Positions 1 through 10,291 of a DNA stretch of 64,000 bases are shown in pieces. The notes under the pieces are model-generated. The model was given only the letters and a program-made list of their open reading frames with translations, searched no databases and was not told the origin of the DNA. The DNA is taken from the NCBI GenBank assembly GCA_020465985.1, contig JAANYP010000294.1, positions 62,001 to 126,000 on the forward strand. The letters are read 5' to 3'. The DNA comes from Centrapalus pauciflorus. Lineage: Eukaryota; Streptophyta; Magnoliopsida; Asterales; Asteraceae. Positions within the stretch are counted from its first letter, which is position 1, and every line of letters starts with the position of its first letter. Position numbers and translations under genes: made by a program.

Positions 1-1640
1 CATGGGGTGTAACACCAATTCTATATGTAAGTCGCCTATACAACATATAACATCCATATAGGGTCTCATATAGCATACCAGTTTCCTATCATACCAAATC
101 CCATGCTTCTCAACATGTGCTTGTTAATTGTTACATCTCACTATTTCAAACACGCTATTCCTTAATGATTATGTCATGCAACCAAATGGGTAGCGATTTT
201 AAGACCAAAAAAGTTGGTATGGGTAACATCAAGCTAATTATATAATTATGTGTTCTCATGGTAGAGGATCCCATGATCGATCCGTAATCATCAAGTACAC
301 GTGGAAACCAAATCGACATCTGCCATCCAATTTCCTATAAATCTCCCCAGTCCACTCTTTGTCACATCGTCATTGCACACGTTTGCAATTAAAATGACAA
401 AAAAGTTTATGTTCGATGTTATACAATATTGGAAAAAGAGGTTGTAACATCCTCACCAAGATTCTATAAGTAGATCATTTGGAGAACAAAGTATCACCAA
501 CTTACTCAACATTACTTGTAATTTTAACATAGAAACGGAGTTGGCATAAGTCGTTGACAGTGTAATTCGTTGCATCTTAGTAATGGAACGAGTATAAATC
601 CACTAGTAAGGGGAAGCGTAGGAGCTTCATGGCTTACATTGGAACTACTCCATCGACCGATCATAGATATAACACACATCGTTTATCAGGTTCCTCGCAA
701 CACCCAAGTTGTGTGATTCTTAACCAATGCTTTTTATACTTACAACAAAGCCATGACCCTATTAGTTATGTTAGAATGCAACCAAATGGAGATAATAAGA
801 ATAGCTGCTATGGTTGTGTAATGATCAAACATCGGGTCAGACCAAACCAAACAAATAAGGATATAAATTTGAACTGAGAACCAAACCGAGTGGTTCCAGT
901 TCCATTTAAAAAGCAATTTATTATACTGCAGATAAAAGTTTAGAACTAAATTCCCAGTAATTTGTACCAAAAAAGAGAATTTTAGATCTTAGTAGGTATT
1001 CACAGAAGAACGGTTTTTATTGTCCAAGTCTGTTCATTTATAAGAGTCTGAAATATGAGCTCACTCTTAATTTCTTTTCCTAGAATATATTTCAAAGCAC
1101 AATTTGTAAAGGGTATGCATCTAAGGGGGTGTTTCGATGTGTGTTCTCGGTAGTGATAGCAAGATAAATTCACATTTATTTTGATAATCAGTCTTCTTAT
1201 AGTCCAAAATTTCAAAATCTGATCACTTTGACAAAATAATAATCATAACAGAAGATTATTGACACTTGGTTCAAATGCACGTCTAGAGACCTCCTAATAT
1301 ATCTAAAAGTAGGTTACATAATAACAAACTTTCATGTCCAAGTATATATGTTTAAATAATATTATATGCAATTGCTAGATTTAATCCAGACCCAGGGAAA
1401 TAACACAAATTTTGTACTATCCTTAGCATTCAAAAATGGTACCGTTCATTCCATTTCCTAGAACCATTATTTCTTACCATAAAAAACAACTCATAGATCA
1501 CTCGCACACTCAAGAAAACTAGTAAACCCCAATAAAAAGCAAGCAGGCATTGATGATTGATTAAAAAAAACAAACTTTTAACACATTTGCATTGTTTGAA
1601 TAGATTAAACTATTGATTAATATTCTCAGTGATCATTCTA
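1..1640. other. AT-rich stretch without recognisable gene
   Basis: Only short, unsupported open frames occur here and none resembles a known protein. The stretch lies on the interior side of CACTA-1, so it may be intron or internal sequence of that transposon, or sequence beyond its unseen other end. The word ATGCAACCAAATGG recurs near 176 and 776, which is too little to define a repeat. Confidence 0.4.
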
Positions 1641-1680
1641 TGTGACAAATCAAAATAACGAGATCTGCTTTTGACAATCA

Positions 1681-2348
1681 TGACAGGATCTAAAATATGA
1701 ATCACCAAGACTAACTGATTTGAGTTTATCAGAGTATAAATCAATAATCTTGCTTTGAATCAAAGTTTAATCAAGAAGTTTGCGGAATAACACTTAATTA
1801 TTTTAACAAAAACTTTCAGAATCAATAATAAATAAACACACAGGAATTAATCAAGACTGTTTGTATTGCTGAATTCATCAATTACAATCACCTCTAATCT
1901 GTTTGATTAGACGAAGAACACAGACTGTTCTTAGGGTTTTACAACCTTAGAGGCTTAAGAAAACTTAATCAACAAAGCAATTACAGACTCAAAATATGCA
2001 GAAACTCCTATACAATAGAACGACCTATTCTCTGTATTTATATTGCTTCTTGATATGTTTCCTTGACGAACTATGACTTCTCTGATAGTAGATATGCTGG
2101 AATCTTCATGTAGATATCGTTTCCTGAAAATCAGCACTTTCTGTTTCTGAAACTGTTGAGCAGCTTGAATCTCTTGACAGCATGAACTGAGCAGCTTGAG
2201 TTGTTTTGCTCTGGCAGCTTGAACTTTTACACTGGCAGCTCGAGTTTCTTCAACTAGCAGCATGAACTTTGTATTTACATGTAAAATCTACTAACAGTCT
2301 GAGAAGTCTAAACTAACAGCTTGAATGTACTTAAACTATTTCCCAACA
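1681..2348 (-). repeat. Copia solo LTR (same family as the Copia-I LTRs)
   Basis: Read on the minus strand this segment starts TGTTGGGAAATA and ends near TGTCA/TGACA. It aligns along its length with the LTRs at 14364-15017 and 24421-25073: the same AAGCTG-rich U3, the segment around the TTCTTCGTCTAATCAAAC word (1900-1920), and the 3' end. It is flanked by identical 5-bp duplications AATCA (1676-1680 and 2349-2353). No PBS, coding region or PPT adjoins it, so it is a solo LTR left by LTR-LTR recombination. It sits in the putative first intron of CACTA-1 and is therefore younger than that insertion. Confidence 0.85.
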
Positions 2349-2413
2349 AATCAAAATAACGAGATCTGATTTTATGTGACAGATCTGAAATAGAAAGAAA
2401 AGTACATACCTTC

Positions 2414-2640
2414 GAGATGTTTGTGTCGCTGGTGAAGGTGTCGATTGCGCCGCCGCCGCAGGAGAAGGTGTTGTTTGCACCGCCGCCATAGGTGAGGAGG
2501 TGGAGAGAGAGCTCAACTTCGCAGGTGAGAAGGTAGAGACAGATATCCACATCGCCAGCACGGTTGGGGCGGCGAGGGCCGAGGGGTGGGGGCGGCAAGG
2601 GCCGAGGGGTTAGGGCGCTGCTGCTGAGAGAGAAATATCA
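2414..2640 (-). other. Putative first exon of a CACTA-1 gene, GC-rich, ending at a splice donor
   Basis: A GC-rich block stands out from AT-rich surroundings. On the minus strand it carries open frames, one starting with Met at 2598 and another at 2561. It ends at AACATCTCGAAG followed by GTATGTAC (2413 downward), a strong plant 5' splice site. CACTA elements commonly have such an exon just inside the subterminal repeats. The two overlapping frames are rich in Pro, Ala, Thr and Ser and match no family I know, so it may equally be a non-coding leader exon or a captured host fragment. Any downstream exon would lie to the left, beyond the solo LTR, and I could not identify it. Confidence 0.4.
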
Positions 2641-2971
2641 GATTTATTTTTTTGTAAATGAGAGGGGTTGCTACGTTTGGGGGTGGACCGTGTTTTTTGA
2701 TTGAGAAATGAAAGGTTTTTTACATATACGTACGTAAAAGGTTTTTTAAATTAAGTGTTATATATTGTTTTTCTTTTTCTTAACCAATTTAATTTCTAAA
2801 TATTTGCCCTCTTTATTTAAAAATAAAAAATAAAACATGTATTATCAAATATTGTATTTTGTTAATCCTAAGAAATCAGACATTGAACTTTTATGTGTAT
2901 TTTTTAATCAAAATTACAAAACAAGAAAAAATAGTATATTCAAAACTTAAAAACATGTCATATATTTTTAA

Positions 2972-3388
2972 TTATAAATGCAACACTCAAAAAAATATTT
3001 TTTTTTTTAAAATGTGTTGCATTTTTTTCATTATACATGCAACACTCTAACATGTGTTGCAGTATTTTCATTATAAATGCAACACTCTAAAAATGTGTTG
3101 CTTTTTTTTCATTATAAATGCAACACTCTAAAAATGCGTTGCATTTTTAATTGAAATATGCAACACTTTAAACAAATGTTGCAATTTTTAGTAAAAAATG
3201 CAACACTTTAGAAAAATGTTGCATGTTTTTAGTAAAAATGGCAACACTTTAAAAAAAGTGTTGCATTAAATCATTATATGCAACACTTTTTGTCAATGTG
3301 TTGCTTTAGATCGAACTTAAATAAAAAAGCAACAGTTTTTAAATGTGTTGCATCAAAAGTGTTGCCTTAGCTTCGATTTGTAGTAGTG
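2972..3388. repeat. CACTA-1 subterminal repeats and terminal inverted repeat
   Basis: At least eight units at roughly 40-bp spacing each contain GCAACACT, an A-rich centre and TGTTGC, so each unit is itself a small inverted repeat. The array runs into the terminus CTTCGATTTGTAGTAGTG. Subterminal repeat clusters of this kind bind the TNPA-type protein in En/Spm elements, and that is the likely role here. The repeats are degenerate (TGCGTTGC, GCAACAG variants), which suggests an old copy. Confidence 0.7.
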
Positions 3389-3541
3389 GAATAAAGAGTT
3401 TTAAAGACACCAAAAGAGTTAGTAACAGATGAAGAATGGACGAGCCTTATCCACCTGAATGAAATTAAAATCGGTAAGGAAGAAGAAGAACCTTGCGTAC
3501 ATGGTAGTTCCTATAAGCAATCAATTCGTCCTCATTCATCG
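3389..3541 (+). pseudogene. Copia-O pol fragment, linker between integrase and RT (part 1)
   Basis: From 3395 the frame is open up to the Gypsy-A LTR. It reads an acidic stretch (TDEEWTSLIHLNEIKIGKE, then EEEPCVHG) typical of the variable hinge between integrase and reverse transcriptase in SIRE-type Copia polyproteins. The same frame resumes at 12249, just inside the other side of Gypsy-A. The piece is bounded on the left by the CACTA-1 terminus. No catalytic motif lies in this part, so the assignment rests on frame continuity with the RT start downstream. Confidence 0.6.
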
Positions 3542-5478
3542 TGCAATCCTAGAATTCAATTACTGTAATTTAAGATTTATTTAGACGGATAATTTATAAT
3601 TAAGTTGAATTATGAAAGTTGGTTGTTATTTTAAGGAAATTAAAAAGTTTAAGAACTTTGAAATGATTATTATGAATTATAAAAGTTAGTAATGATAAAA
3701 CTAAGAATAAATCAGTATTTTATAGAACCGGTTAAGTTGAGGGGTGAAATGTGCAAAATGATGAAAATGGGAATAAAAAGGCCAAGCCTTTCATTTTTCA
3801 CATTTTACTCTCTCTCTCTCTAGACTCTCTCTACCTTCTCTCTAGAATATCTCTCAAACCGACCGGCCGATTATCGAGATTTATACGTCATTGGAAAAAT
3901 CTCGAGGAGTACTACAACAATCTACGGTTACATTCTTGATTTCGTACGAATTTGAGGTAAGAATCGACCCTTTTAAGCTTTTATATTCGGTTTTGAAGAA
4001 CATGAATTCGAGTTTATCATTTATTGCGTGAATGAAGCTAGTTTAGCTTGAGTTTTAACTAGAATATGATAGAGTATGTATAATGGAATCGAAACTAGGC
4101 TTAATACATATCTTATTCGTGATTTTAGACTTAGAAATGTATGATTTAAGTTGTAAATATGAACAAATTCGAGAAAGCCAAGAACAAAGTCGAAATGCAA
4201 GAACAAACTCGATTTTTGTACTAAATTCGAGTATATATTCGAGTTTAACAACATAGGGATTCGAATTTAGACCCTAAATTCGAGATAGGGTTCGAATTTA
4301 ACCCTAAAGTCGAATGGGGTTCGACTTTAACCATGGGATTCGACTTTAATCCCCCAAATTCGAATTTGATGCATATAATTGTCCACAATCTCGATTATAT
4401 TGAATGAAACACATAGACAACGCATAAAATAACAAAAGTTATTCAAAGGATCGGGTTCGGACCTGAGATGGGTTCAAACTTAGTTGTGGTTCGAATTTGG
4501 ACACGGATCCGAAATGGGGATCAAATGTTGTAAACTTATAAAACTTGGTTTTATGGAATTAAACGGTGATTGACACAATATGTTGTTAAAACTGACTTAC
4601 AGGTCCCTTGTGGTGTTGTCTAACCCACAGTGGGGTACTTTGTGGATCCGGTTGAAAGCCCGAAGAGAAATAATAATATTGAAGTTTAATTACGCACCCA
4701 CTGTGAGTACATTAGATTTCACATGTTTATATCTGTTTTATGTTAGCTTTTCCTGCTGAGACCTGTTGCTTCATTTATTGTTTGGAATTCTACTAACTTG
4801 CGTAGATTTAGATGCACATTCTTACTTGTTGCATGTCCGTTCGATTGTTGTGCATCTAGTGATGGACCGGTGGGTCGCATCAGTTACTCTGATGTTACTG
4901 CGCTATATGACCTGGAGCTGATCCCTCCGAGGTTCTGGTAGGCAGTATGTCATCCCCGATCGTACGTTTGTCTCAGATGGTATGTTTCATGCCGAGCTTT
5001 GGGCTCGAAGGGGCTGCGGCTCTGGTTCCGTACTTGGTGTACGAAGAGAGTATACGATGTTTGTCAACGGTGTTACTCTTGGGCTTCATAAAGATTTATA
5101 AAATGCGTAATCTGTGTATTCACTAAGCATTCGCTTACCTCTCAGTTGATTTATTTTTTACAGGAAAGGGAAAGTCTGCTGCCGGACCTTCTAGTTAGGT
5201 CATGTGTGAAGTTCTTGGAAGATTCCTAGGACTCAATCGGTAATTGTGTTTTGGGACAGTGTTGTTACATATTCTGGATGTTGTAATAATTAAATTGGGT
5301 ATGTAGACTTAGATTTGGTACCTTGTAGCACCGTAGGGTGTTTGACACTGTTGCATTAGTTTATTTATGCATTTTAATGCTTCCGCACTTAAACTAGGTT
5401 ATCAGATCATTACGTAATTGTGTTTGATGATTAATCCTGGGTGTTTGGTAAATGGTGGTTGTTGTGGCAAGGGTGTCA
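3542..5478 (+). repeat. Gypsy-A 5' LTR
   Basis: The LTR starts TGCAATCCTAGAATTC (the 3' copy has TGTAACATCCTCGAATTC) and ends GGTGTCA at 5478. A likely TATA-like region GGGAATAAAAAGGCC lies near 3769, followed by a CT-microsatellite. A dense group of TTCGAA/TTCGAG words occupies about 4160-4380. A good 5' splice site (GAG/GTAAGAATCG, GT at 3957) and 3' splice site (TTTTTTACAG, ending 5163) lie within the LTR, so the leader could be spliced. Small open frames in it are not conserved between the two LTRs. Confidence 0.9.
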
Positions 5479-5485
5479 TACGAGA

Positions 5486-5499
5486 TGGTATCAGAGTAG
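5486..5499 (+). other. Gypsy-A primer-binding site
   Basis: TGGTATCAGAGTAG lies 7 bases after the 5' LTR. Its first 11 bases match the usual plant PBS complementary to the 3' end of initiator methionine tRNA, while the last bases deviate from the common GAGC. Confidence 0.85.
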
Positions 5500-5699
5500 T
5501 AGTTTGAGATTCAAGTGTCCGTGAGGTCTTGGTCTCAAACATTAACTGATGACATGTAGTGATACTAAGTAATGATCTGAACTAAGATAGGTTACGATCT
5601 AGTAATCATAGGAGATTGACTATCATACGGGACAAATGGGTGGTGTCTTTAAATTAATGACATGTTACTAAACAAGTTATATGTTTATTATTTCAGAAC

Positions 5700-8600
5700 A
5701 TGTCTGGAGGAGGAATGACACCTGAAGAAACAAGGGAGATGATGCTAGCCATGATGGCTGAGCAGAACAAAATGATTCAAGACCAGTTTCGGGCTCGAGA
5801 TGAGGCCGAAGCTAAGAGAAGGGAGGATAAGAGAAAGAACAAGGAAAAGGAAGGGGGCAACAATGAGGAACAAGATGACAATACTTGGTCATCTAACAAA
5901 CCCAGAGGCTGTCGTTTCAAGGACTTTAAGGGAAATGGTGCTGTAAAGTTTAATGGACTGGGAGACGCTGTTGCCGCACTCGAATGGATAATGGCAACCG
6001 AACGAACATTCCGAATCAGCGACTCTGCTGAGAAGGACATGGTTCGGTATGCTACCGCTATGTTCACCAATGATGCAATTATGTGGTGGAATGCTATGGT
6101 GAATGCTTTGACATTGGAGAAGGTTTCTGTGATGACTTAGGCTGAGTTCACGGACTTATTCACTCAGCAGTATTGTCCGATTGATGAGCGCCGAAGATTG
6201 GAGGCAAAGTTTATGGCTTTGATGCAGGGGACAAAGACTGTGTCCCAGTACGCTGTGGAGTTCACTAGGCTGAGTTTGTTTGCGCCTCATCAAGTCGATA
6301 CTGAGGAAAGGAAAGTGACCAGGTTCGAGGCTACTCTGGATATTGAGATTAGGAGGGTCATGAGCAACGTCCGTTACCCTACATTTGCTGATTTACTTGA
6401 GGCTGCCAGAAATGTAGAACAGATTCTGATTATGTCGGGTTACTCGATTGGGTCCGCTGCTGCTTCCACCAACCCAACACAACCGTCACCACCGAAGCGC
6501 CAACGTGAGGGAGGATACTCGAGATCTTCCCGGTCTTCACAGTACTCACCTCAGCAGTCTTATCGCCGACCATCTGGATCTTCTGGTTGTGCTCGTGCCT
6601 ACTCTATCAACACCGAGCCACAATATTGCAATAAGTGTCATCTGGAGCACTTTGGCAAGTGTACTAATGGACGTGCTTGCTTTTGCTGTGGAGAGCTGGG
6701 CCATTTTCAGAGCGAGTGCCCACGAAAAGGAGATGCTTGCTATAAGTGTGGGGTATGGGGACACTATAGTAGGAACTGTAGGAAGAATGCTCCAGCAGCT
6801 GCTGCTCCATCATCAACACGATCTTCTGGAGGTTCAAGTGATGGTTCAGTTAACCGCCGGGGTCAGCCACAAAGGGCACTGGCTCGTGCTTTCCAGATTA
6901 CGGCAGAGGAAGCTAGGGAAAACCCGGAGGTGGTCACGGGTACGTTTATCGTAAGTTCTATGCCAGCAAGAGTTTTATTTGATTCAGGTGCAAATCGTTC
7001 GTTTGTTTCCACTATTTTTGCACAAAGAGTTTCCATGCCTCTGTCTAGATTATCTGCTATACTTGACATAGAAATTGCTAGCAACACTCTAGTCAAAGTA
7101 GATCACGTATACCGTAACTGCATGTTAGTAATTGAGGATGTAGTCTTCAATTTGGACCTGATTCCTATAGAGTTCAGTGAGTTTGACGTGATAGTCGGGA
7201 TGGACTGGTTGATTGAGAATGAAGCCCATATAGTGTGTAAGAATCGAATGATAAAGATAACTACTCCGGAGGGGCGTGAGATATGTATATACGGGGATAG
7301 GAGAAGCAGGGATCCGTGTTTGCTGACTATTGCAAAAGCCCGAAAGCTTGTTGCAAAGGGGTGTGACGCTTACTTAGCATATGCGATTGATGCTAAGGCT
7401 GAGAAGAGGACTTTGGCCGATGTGCCTGTTGTTTCACAATTCCAAGATGTGTTTTTGGAAGACTTGTCTGGCGTGCCGCCTGAGAGACAAGTTGAGTTTC
7501 GAATTGATCAGATCCCTGGAGCTACACCGGTAGCTCCTTCTCCATATTGCCTTGCCCCAACCGAAATGAAAGAAATGATGACACAGCTTCAAGAGTTGTT
7601 GGACAAGGGCTTCATTCGACCGAGTTCATCGCCGTGGGGAGCTCCGGTATTGTTTGTTAAGAAGAAGGATGACACGATGAGAATGTGCATTGACTACCGG
7701 GAGCTGAATAAGTTGACAATTAAGAACAAGTATCCGCTGCCACAGATAGATGACTTGTTTGATCAGTTACACGGGGCTAGTGTGTTCTCCAAGATTGATT
7801 TGAGGTCGGGGTACCATCAGTTGAAGGTACGAGAAGAGGATATGCCTAAGACAGCATTTAGGACACGTTATGGGCATTATGAGTTCTTGGTTATGCCTTT
7901 CGGGTTAACCAATGCCCCGGCTGTCTTTATGGATTTGATGAATAGAGTGTGCAGACCGATGTTAGACAAGTCTGTAATCGTGTTTATTGATGACATTCTG
8001 GGGTACTCTAAGTCTGAGGCTGAGCACGCTGATCACCTAAATGAGTTATTGGAGTTGTTAAGAAAGGAAAGGTTGTATGCCAAATTCTCAAAGTGTGAGT
8101 TTTGGCTACAACAGATACAGTTTCTAGGACATGTGATTTCGGGGGCTGGAATTTCAGTAGATCCGGCTAAGGTAGAAGCGATAAAGAATTGGGAGCCGCC
8201 TCGTTCAGCTACAGAAGTTAGGAGTTTTCTTGGACTGGCGGGCTACTATAGGAGGTTCATAAAGGATTTTTCTAAGATTGCAGTTCCTTTGACTGCATTA
8301 ACAAAGAAGAATGCACCGTTTGTATGGGAAACTGTGCAGCAGGAGGCCTTTGAGGTTCTAAAGAAGGCATTAAGTGAGGCGTCGATACTTGCCTTACCTG
8401 AGGGCAATGACGATTTTGTGGTGTATACGGATGCCTCAAGACTGGGGTTAGGCGATGTACTGATGTAGCGTGGAAAAGTAATTGCTTATGCTTCAAGACA
8501 GTTGAAGCTGCATGAGAAGAATTATTCAAATCATGATCTTGAGTTGACAGCGGTCACATTTGCATTGAACTTATGGAGGCACTATCTGTACGGTACCAAG

Positions 8601-10254
8601 TGTCAACTCTACACGGACCATAAGAGTTTGAAATACATTTTCAGCCAGAAAGAACTCAATATGAGGCAAAGACGTTCGATGGAACTTATAAAGGATTACG
8701 ATTGTGAAATCCTTTATCACCCCGGAAAGGCTAACGTAGTAGCCGATGCCTTGAGCCGAAAAGCTTATGCTAAGGATTGCTGCTACATGATGACGTCTAC
8801 TATGTTAACGTCTACCATTATAAATGATGTTAAGGCCGCTCAGGAGGAAGCCATAAAAGATGAAAATGTTAGTGCTGAAGATATAAGAGTACAACTGAAG
8901 AATATGGAAACTAGTGAATCGGGTTTGAAAGGAATTTATGGAAGGATATGGGTGCCGAAGTTTGGGGGTATGAGGGAGGTAATCATTGAAGAGACACATC
9001 AATCCAAGTTTTCTGTACATCCTGGAAGTACAAAGATGTACAATGAACTTAAAGCGGACTTTTGGTGGCCGGGATTGAAGAAGGATATTGGTCAGTATGT
9101 GAAGAAATGTAGGACTTGCCGGCTTGTGAAAGCCGAACACCAGCAACCATACGGCAGTTTGCAACCGCTTCCAATTCCGAAATGGAAGTGGGAGCACATT
9201 ACTATGGATTTCGTTACAAAATTGCCGAAAACTAGGCGACAACATGATGATGTTTGGGTGATAGTTGACAGGTTGACTAAGTCCGCACATTTTTATTCCG
9301 ATAAGAGAAAGTTATTCATTAGAAAAGTTGGCTAAAATTTATATGGACGAGATCGTTTCTAGGCATGGAGTACCTAAGTCCATTGTATCGGATCGGGATA
9401 GCTGTTTTACTTCAATCTTCTGGTCAGCACTACAAGAAGGGTTGGGAACAAGGATTTCGATGAGTACGGCTTATCGACCACAAACCGATGGCCAAAGTGA
9501 ACGAACAATCCTTACCTTGGAAGACATGATGAGATCGTGTGTGTTAGATCTCGGTGGCAATTGGGACGATCATTTGCCATTAATAGAGTTTTCATACGAT
9601 AACAGTTATCACGCGACGATTAAGAAAGCACCGTTTGAGGCTTTGTATGGAAGGAGATGTAGGACTCCTACGTGTTGGAGAGAAACTGGTGAAACACCAA
9701 TTGCTGGGCCGCCCTTGCTTCAAGAAACAAACGAGAAGATACAGTTGATTAGACAGAACATGAAGGCGGCCCAGGATCGTCAGAAAAGTTACTACGATAG
9801 GAGGCACAAACCGATAAACTTTGAAATAAATGATTGGGTATATATGAAGGTATCACCTATGAGAGGTGTTACTCGTTTCGTGAAGAGAGGAAAGTTGGCT
9901 CCGAGATTCGTTGGACCATTCAGGATTGTTGAAAAAGTTGGAAACCAGTCTTATCGGTTAGAGTTGCCTGAAGAAATGTCGGGCATACACCCGGTGTTCC
10001 ATGTAGGGAACCTTAGGAAATCCTTTACTACTGAGAATGAAGATTGGGCTGACCACACCGAGCTGCAAGTTGATGAAAGGCTCTGGTATGTTGAGGAGCC
10101 GGAGTGTGTGTTAGATACTAAGGTGAAGAAATTGAGAAGCAAAGAGATCGAAATGGTGCCTGTACGTTGGAAGCATCATAAGGGAGCCAATCATACATGG
10201 GAAACGAAAGCTGATATGTTAAGGAAATATCCGCAGTTGTTTGAAGTCAAATAA
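5700..10254 (+). pseudogene. gag-pol: Gypsy-A gag-pol polyprotein with chromodomain
   Basis: The start is ATG 5700. The gag matrix/capsid is followed by two zinc knuckles (CFCCGELGHFQSEC, CYKCGVWGHYSRNC) preceded by a CNKCHLEHFGKC motif. Next comes an aspartic protease with DSG at 6981, an RT with FIDDIL (Asp pair at 7989-7994), and an RNase H with YTDAS at 8424-8438. The integrase has an H-H-C-C region near 9000-9130, Asp 9207, Asp 9391 and Glu 9499. A GPF motif and a chromodomain ending near EVK (10252) complete it. Lesions are TAG at 6138 (from TGG by homology), TAG at 8466 (probably from CAG) and one extra T in a T-run near 9292 just before the second integrase Asp. Family members are a single ORF, so this copy is recently disabled. 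Confidence 0.93.
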
Positions 10255-10291
10255 CTTCGAGGACGAAGTTAGAGCGTGGTGGAGCCCATGT

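Larger units (their letters stand above)
1..3388 (-). mobile_element. CACTA-1: terminal part of an En/Spm (CACTA) DNA transposon
   Basis: The right boundary ends in TTTGTAGTAGTG (3377-3388), the reverse complement of CACTACTACAAA, which is the terminal motif of plant CACTA elements. It is followed by a candidate 3-bp target duplication, GAA (3389-3391). Inward from the end lie about 400 bp of short subterminal repeats, then a GC-rich putative first exon read on the minus strand with a splice donor, then an AT-rich region that could be a long intron. The opposite terminus is not in the window, so the element continues past position 1. It is interrupted by a Copia solo LTR (1681-2348). I found no transposase segment in this part. 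The extent to the left is inferred: what is directly seen is the terminus, the subterminal repeats and the exon-like segment. Confidence 0.6.

Noticed and set aside
629..877. 82-residue ORF near the left edge
   Set aside because: No similarity or codon bias that I can see. It lies in AT-rich, possibly intronic CACTA-1 sequence.
1645..2368. 23-bp identical flanks as the target duplication of the solo LTR
   Set aside because: LTR elements make 5-bp duplications and AATCA fits exactly at the LTR edges. The longer match is better explained by an older tandem repeat.
2972..3388. CRISPR-like array of short repeats
   Set aside because: The units are self-palindromic, degenerate and lack unique spacers, and they end in a CACTA terminus. 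This is eukaryotic transposon subterminal sequence.
3751..3939. Small ORF in the Gypsy-A LTR (again at 10503-10703)
   Set aside because: The two LTR copies differ by indels that change the frame, and the peptide matches no family. It is leader sequence.
8805..9290. 161-residue ORF on the minus strand inside Gypsy-A
   Set aside because: It is the antisense of the RNase H-integrase region with no independent support.
5700..10254. Endogenous pararetrovirus (caulimovirus) instead of a retrotransposon
   Set aside because: LTRs, PBS, integrase with D-D-E residues and a chromodomain are present; there is no movement protein.
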